A stretch of DNA of 8,896 bases from Ruminococcus sp. UBA3280. GTDB lineage: Bacteria > Bacillota > Clostridia > Oscillospirales > Ruminococcaceae. The stretch covers positions 13,233-22,128 of the forward strand of contig DETU01000074.1 of the NCBI GenBank assembly GCA_002362175.1, written 5' to 3'. Below the pieces are notes generated by a model. The model did not search any database and was not told the origin of the DNA. It saw only the letters and a list, made by a program, of their open reading frames with translations. Each line of letters begins with the position of its first letter. Positions within the stretch are counted from its first letter, which is position 1. Below are positions 5,362 through 8,896 of this stretch, piece by piece. Position numbers and translations under genes: made by a program.

Positions 5362-6669
5362 ATGAAAAAAATTTTATTTGCAGTCATTGCACTGTGTCTA
5401 ACTGTCGGCTGTTCAAAAAAAGTACAGTCACTTCCGACAAATGTTATAGTTTCGGAAACAAAAACAACAGAATCCACAAACACATCAGTTACCGAAAAAG
5501 AAAGTACTACAAAAGAAAATACCACTGTCACAACATCAAATATAAAAGACAGTGTAGAACCGCCTGAAAATCTTATTTTAAATACCCGTGAGAATATTGA
5601 AGTATATGAAAAAATAACGATTGCGGATTTTATCACGGACACAAACATTGAAATCACAAACGGTGACGAATTTATATACACAAATGAAATCGGTGAATTT
5701 GAAGTATACATAAACTGTATGTACGAAAATGGTGAATTTCAACAGAAAGTCAATTATACTGTTTCAGATACAACCGCACCCGTTCTGCTTAATATGGGGG
5801 TTTCCCCGTATGTTAAACAGGGAGAACCTTTTGATTTGAGTAAAATAGTGGGATATGCCGACAACTACGATTCCTCGCCCGTCCTTTCATACGAAGGAAC
5901 AGTTGACACCGAAATTATCGGCAATTACTCAATAACCGCAAGCGTTACAGACAGTTCAGGAAATCAGACATCATGGGATATGAATGTTGTTGTCCTGAGT
6001 GAAATTCCCGAACCTGCTCCGTCCGACAATAACGACAACGACGGTACGCAGTTTACCGATTTCATAAATACATACAGCGGAGATAACAGAAAATTCGGCA
6101 TAGACGTTTCAGCGTGGCAAGGTGATATTGACTTCAATGCCGTAAAAGATGCAGGCTGTGAATTTGTAATAATCAGAATGGGATATTTCTATGACGAAAT
6201 CAATATAGATGACTGGTATGCCGAAAATATACGCAAAGCCCGTGAGGCAGGTCTGGAGGTAGGCGTTTACTTCTACACTACCCTAAATTCCGCCGACAGT
6301 GTTAAAGAACTTGCCGAATATATCGCAGAACAGCTTGACGGACAGGAGCTTGATTTTCCCGTTGCTTTTGACTGGGAAGAATTTACAACTTTTCAGGAAT
6401 ACGGTATGAGCGTACACTTCCTTAACGAACTATTCAACCTGTTTGCAATTGAAATGGAAAACTACGGTTATTCCGCCATGCTTTACAGCAGTAAAAACTT
6501 TCTCAACAACTTCTGGATAAATGAATACAAGCACCCCGTATGGCTGGCACACTTTGTGGACGAAACAGATTATGACGGTGGCTATTTCATGTGGCAGGCA
6601 AGCTCCACAGGACGAATTGACGGTATTGACGGTTATGTTGACATGAATATTCTTTACACAGACAAATAA
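5362..6669 (+). CDS. Lipoprotein with Ig-like domains and a GH25 lysozyme (muramidase) domain
   Basis: A 435-residue exported protein. Residues 1-17 are a lipoprotein signal (MKK, hydrophobic core, then TVGC with C17 as the lipidated cysteine; Thr at -3 is a little unusual). A Thr/Ser/Glu-rich linker (about 28-64) spans wall material. Two Ig-like modules follow: about 70-135, ending NYTVSDTTAP, and about 136-212, ending in DSSGNQTSWDMNVVV, as in DUF5011/HYR-type domains. After an acidic linker (213-240) comes a GH25 domain (about 244-435) with FGIDVSAWQGDIDF (D248), the catalytic DxE pair in AFDWEE (D337, E339), VWLAHF, and WQASSTGRIDGIDGYVDMN near the end. GH25 enzymes cut the MurNAc-GlcNAc bond of peptidoglycan. 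The likely site of action is the outer face of the membrane, in cell-wall remodelling. The ATG has AAGGAG 5 nt upstream. Biological role (growth, division or defence) is unknown. Confidence 0.93.
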   Translation: MKKILFAVIALCLTVGCSKKVQSLPTNVIVSETKTTESTNTSVTEKESTTKENTTVTTSNIKDSVEPPENLILNTRENIEVYEKITIADFITDTNIEITNGDEFIYTNEIGEFEVYINCMYENGEFQQKVNYTVSDTTAPVLLNMGVSPYVKQGEPFDLSKIVGYADNYDSSPVLSYEGTVDTEIIGNYSITASVTDSSGNQTSWDMNVVVLSEIPEPAPSDNNDNDGTQFTDFINTYSGDNRKFGIDVSAWQGDIDFNAVKDAGCEFVIIRMGYFYDEINIDDWYAENIRKAREAGLEVGVYFYTTLNSADSVKELAEYIAEQLDGQELDFPVAFDWEEFTTFQEYGMSVHFLNELFNLFAIEMENYGYSAMLYSSKNFLNNFWINEYKHPVWLAHFVDETDYDGGYFMWQASSTGRIDGIDGYVDMNILYTDK

Positions 6670-6676
6670 AAAAATT

Positions 6677-6706
6677 ACTGCTGTATGTCCGTACAGCAGT
6701 TTTTTT
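6677..6706. terminator. Bidirectional rho-independent terminator between convergent genes
   Basis: ACTGCTGTA (6677-6685) pairs perfectly with TACAGCAGT (6692-6700) around a 6-nt loop. A T-run follows on the plus strand (6700-6706), and an A-run precedes the stem (6668-6674), giving a T-run on the minus strand. It sits between the ends of the GH25 gene (6669) and the CpsB-type gene (6713) and can serve both. Confidence 0.92.
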
Positions 6707-6712
6707 ATGTTA

Positions 6713-7384
6713 TTAATCAAGCAGTGAGCAGGATTTTTCTATTGTTTCGGAATCCACTTTTTTCAGAAGAATGTCCCAGTTTGGCGGACGTGAAGTCATA
6801 TTGTGACTGTCGCTTCCGAAAACAACGGGATAACCGTCCTTTATGAGTTTCTTTACAAAACGCCTGTCTTTAAACGAAGAAAAAGCTTCATTGTTAATCT
6901 GAAAAATCACATTCATTTCAAGTATTTCCGACATCTGCGATTTTGTATAGAAATTCATATAACGGTGAATATGTGCAAGAATTATTTTAAGACCATAACG
7001 ACAGGAAATATTATAAATTTCCTCTGAAATCCATTTTGCGTAATTTTTGTACGGCAATTCAAGCATAATCATATTGGTTTCTTGAAAAGAGAGTTTATCA
7101 AGTCCGTCAAGTTCACTGATACCGTGTTCAACGGCAACTTCCGCACCAAGACGTATATCTTTAACGGCAGGGTTCGCACCTATAAGCTTTTCATACGATT
7201 TACGGCGTTTGTCAATATATGATTCAATACTTTTTTCACGGTGTGCATAAAAGTGAGGAGTAGCAACTATTCGCTCCACACCCTGATTTTTCATTGTTCC
7301 AATCATAGCAAGAGAAGTCTCAACACTGTCTGAACCGTCGTCAATTTCCGGAAGTACATGACAATGATAATCTGTAAGAATCAT
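6713..7384 (-). CDS. CpsB/YwqE-type PHP-family protein-tyrosine phosphatase
   Basis: A 223-residue metal-dependent phosphatase of the PHP fold, close to the usual CpsB size. Metal-ligand motifs are in order: YHCHVLPEIDDGS (H7, H9, D16), ATPHF (H44), GAEV (E82), ILAHIHRY (H138) and GSDSH (D192, H194). In most relatives I know the fifth motif reads AHxERY; here the E is H (H140). Such enzymes remove phosphate from the tyrosine-rich tail of the partner BY-kinase and so set capsule or exopolysaccharide synthesis. The ATG at 7384 overlaps the stop of the kinase gene by 4 nt (ATGA) with AAGGAAG upstream inside the kinase gene, so the pair is translationally coupled. It is the last gene before a terminator. 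Confidence 0.93.
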   Translation of the reverse strand: MILTDYHCHVLPEIDDGSDSVETSLAMIGTMKNQGVERIVATPHFYAHREKSIESYIDKRRKSYEKLIGANPAVKDIRLGAEVAVEHGISELDGLDKLSFQETNMIMLELPYKNYAKWISEEIYNISCRYGLKIILAHIHRYMNFYTKSQMSEILEMNVIFQINNEAFSSFKDRRFVKKLIKDGYPVVFGSDSHNMTSRPPNWDILLKKVDSETIEKSCSLLD

Positions 7385-8835
7385 TTTTTATCTTCCTTTT
7401 CACCATAACCGTAATCATACTTATATTTATACTTGTAATAAGAACCGTCATGTTTATTGTCAATTCCATTAAGGATAAATCCAAACATATTTATATCTGC
7501 AAGTTCGATTTTCTTCATACAGTTGTCAACATCGTCATAAGTGGTAGAACCGTATTTCAGTACAAGCATAATTCCCGCAATTGAATTTTTCATAGTAAGT
7601 ACGTCACTCACCACATTTACAGGAGGTGTATCAAGAATAATATAATCATATTTTTCAGAAAGTTCACTGATAAGGTTTTCAAAAGATTCAGACGCAAGAA
7701 GTTCAGACGGATTAGGAGCTGTAGGACCTGCCGGAAGAACATCAAGATTTTCAATAACATTCTTATGCACGGATTCTTCAAAAGTGTTCATCTTTCCTAT
7801 GACGGTAGAAAGTCCGGAATTATTCGTAAGTGAAAACATTTTGTGGATAACAGGCTTTCTCATATCTGCGTCAATCAGCAGGACTTTATTTTCAGTCTGT
7901 GCAAAAGCAATGGCGATATTTGAAGAAGTAGTTGATTTTCCCTCAGAGGGATTTGCACTTGAAACGGCAAACACCTTATTTTCACTTGTGGAAAGAGAGA
8001 ATATTACATTTGTTCTGATAAGTTTGTAACTTTCTATAACATTAAAAGGAATATTATTTGTAATGAGAGCATCTCCGTTTAATTTGTGTTCTTTCTTCTT
8101 CTTTGATTTTTTATGACCAAACTCCTGAATTTCACCAATAATAGCTTTCTGATACTTATTATTTACTGTTTCAGCATTTTTCACTGTATTGTCAAGGAAG
8201 TCAATTATAAAAATTATAAGCACTACCAGCATCATTCCGCCGATAAATCCTATAATTGTATTTTTAGTAACATTAGGTGCAACAGGTTCATAATATGACT
8301 TTGCAGTATCAATTGTACGCAATGCACCGACACCAACGGCATTTTTTATAAAACTCGGCGAAACATCCGCTAAAATATTACATATTGATGCCGAAATATC
8401 AGCGTTTTCAGTTGTAGTAACAATTGTCAAAGCACTTGTATCGGTTACACTTGTTATTGATATTTTACTTTTAAGAGAATTGGGAGAAATATTTCCGTCC
8501 TCCATTTTAAAATTACGTGCTATAGTGTCATAACCGTACTGTTCAACAAGCTGTTCACCTACAGCCCTCATAACAGCATCATCTTTAAGTACTTCAATAT
8601 AAGTATTTATAAGCTGTTTTGAATTATTTATATCATTGTAGTTATTGCTGTTGTTACTGTTTATATCCTTGTAACTCTGCACATACATCGATATATGTGA
8701 AGAATATTTAAGGGGTAAACAGAATTTTGAATAACTGAACAACGCCGAAGCACCAATAACTGCTCCGAGAATAATCCACCATATTTTGCGAATAAGTAAG
8801 CTTAATAAATCTTTTATACTATAACTCGGTTCCAT
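7381..8835 (-). CDS. Fused Wzz-type chain-length regulator and BY-kinase (CpsC-CpsD-like tyrosine kinase)
   Basis: A 484-residue membrane protein joining two proteins often separate in Firmicutes. The N-terminal Wzz domain has a transmembrane helix at about 18-36, an outer loop (37-190) and a second helix at about 193-212. After a basic linker (241-251, KKSKKKK) comes a cytoplasmic P-loop kinase: YKLIRTN at 270-276, Walker A ANPSEGKST (294-302), Walker A' LLIDADMRKP (319-328) and Walker B YIILDTPP (398-405). The tail carries seven tyrosines between 466 and 477, the expected autophosphorylation cluster. The protein should control polysaccharide chain length and export through phosphorylation cycles reversed by the downstream phosphatase. 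Start: ATG at 8835 with GGAGAG (8847-8842) 6 nt upstream. The 61 bp to the window edge show no convincing promoter, so it may lie in a longer operon. An Asn/Ser-rich stretch (57-73) sits in the outer loop. Confidence 0.93.
   Translation of the reverse strand: MEPSYSIKDLLSLLIRKIWWIILGAVIGASALFSYSKFCLPLKYSSHISMYVQSYKDINSNNSNNYNDINNSKQLINTYIEVLKDDAVMRAVGEQLVEQYGYDTIARNFKMEDGNISPNSLKSKISITSVTDTSALTIVTTTENADISASICNILADVSPSFIKNAVGVGALRTIDTAKSYYEPVAPNVTKNTIIGFIGGMMLVVLIIFIIDFLDNTVKNAETVNNKYQKAIIGEIQEFGHKKSKKKKEHKLNGDALITNNIPFNVIESYKLIRTNVIFSLSTSENKVFAVSSANPSEGKSTTSSNIAIAFAQTENKVLLIDADMRKPVIHKMFSLTNNSGLSTVIGKMNTFEESVHKNVIENLDVLPAGPTAPNPSELLASESFENLISELSEKYDYIILDTPPVNVVSDVLTMKNSIAGIMLVLKYGSTTYDDVDNCMKKIELADINMFGFILNGIDNKHDGSYYKYKYKYDYGYGEKEDKK
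8617..8667 (-). repeat. Asn/Ser-rich low-complexity stretch in the Wzz loop
   Basis: Residues 57-73 of the fused kinase (DINSNNSNNYNDINNSK) contain nine asparagines in 17 residues. The coding DNA is a run of AAT/AAC and AGT/AGC codons. The Wzz fold usually has no such tract here, so it looks like an inserted flexible loop after the first membrane helix. Confidence 0.5.
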
Positions 8836-8896
8836 ATAAATCTCTCCAAAATCAATTGATAATTTTTTGGCAAATATAAACTGTCAGTCTGATTAT

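Noticed and set aside
5319..5711. Minus-strand ORF of 130 codons opposite the lipoprotein 5' end
   Set aside because: The Val/Ser/Phe-rich translation comes from the antisense of the Thr/Glu-rich linker, and it runs across the promoter and start of the GH25 gene.
8836..8896. Promoter for the kinase gene (CTGACA or TTGCCA as a -35 box)
   Set aside because: Neither hexamer has a matching -10 at 16-18 bp, so the promoter is probably beyond the window or the gene is internal to an operon.
1..8896. Insertion sequence, prophage, CRISPR, tRNA or toxin-antitoxin module
   Set aside because: No transposase or integrase motifs, regularly spaced direct repeats, tRNA-like clover folds or small paired toxin genes were seen on either strand.

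Overview
The window is A+T-rich DNA that looks like a Gram-positive Clostridia genome. The inference rests on AGGAG-type ribosome binding sites, σA-like promoters with 17-bp spacers, a lipoprotein GH25 lysozyme, a PHP-type (CpsB) tyrosine phosphatase and a fused-domain ThrE exporter. A Ruminococcus-like gut Firmicute would fit, but no rRNA or other marker gene is present to prove it. All seven protein genes look intact except the first, which is cut by the window edge. I see no mobile element, tRNA, rRNA, CRISPR array or phage gene.

Layout, left to right. (1) 2-625 (+): the C-terminal part of a threonine/serine exporter (ThrE family), closed by a strong terminator at 638-678. (2) 2786-721 (-): an ECF-type sigma factor (TTG start) overlapping by 4 nt a large single-pass membrane protein (GTG start), probably its anti-sigma partner, with a short tandem repeat at its C-terminus. 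(3) 2787-3143: a gene-free divergent control region dense in inverted repeats. It holds a candidate ECF autoregulatory promoter, a candidate σA promoter and attenuator-like alternative hairpins on the minus strand. On the plus strand it holds a good σA promoter overlapped at its start site by an ArsR/SmtB-type operator. (4) 3144-5246 (+): a P1B-type Zn/Cd/Pb-exporting ATPase with its own terminator. (5) 5362-6669 (+): a lipoprotein with Ig-like domains and a GH25 muramidase domain, with its own promoter and a shared convergent terminator. (6) 8835-6713 (-): a two-gene unit encoding a fused Wzz/BY-kinase (CpsC+CpsD in one chain) and a CpsB-type phosphatase, overlapping by 4 nt. It is probably the end of an exopolysaccharide/capsule operon extending beyond the right edge.

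How the parts work together. The sigma/anti-sigma pair should form a transmembrane signalling unit, linked by translational coupling and perhaps self-activated. The metal ATPase stands alone, but its operator implies a metal-sensing ArsR repressor encoded elsewhere. The kinase and phosphatase form a phosphotyrosine cycle controlling polysaccharide chain length or export, with the phosphatase expected to act on the kinase's tyrosine-rich tail. The envelope theme (sigma sensor, muramidase, polysaccharide control) is an inference from context.

I do not see a clearly undescribed system. The most informative places for a second look are the 2787-3143 control region, the orphan metal operator and the repeat-tailed anti-sigma-like protein.
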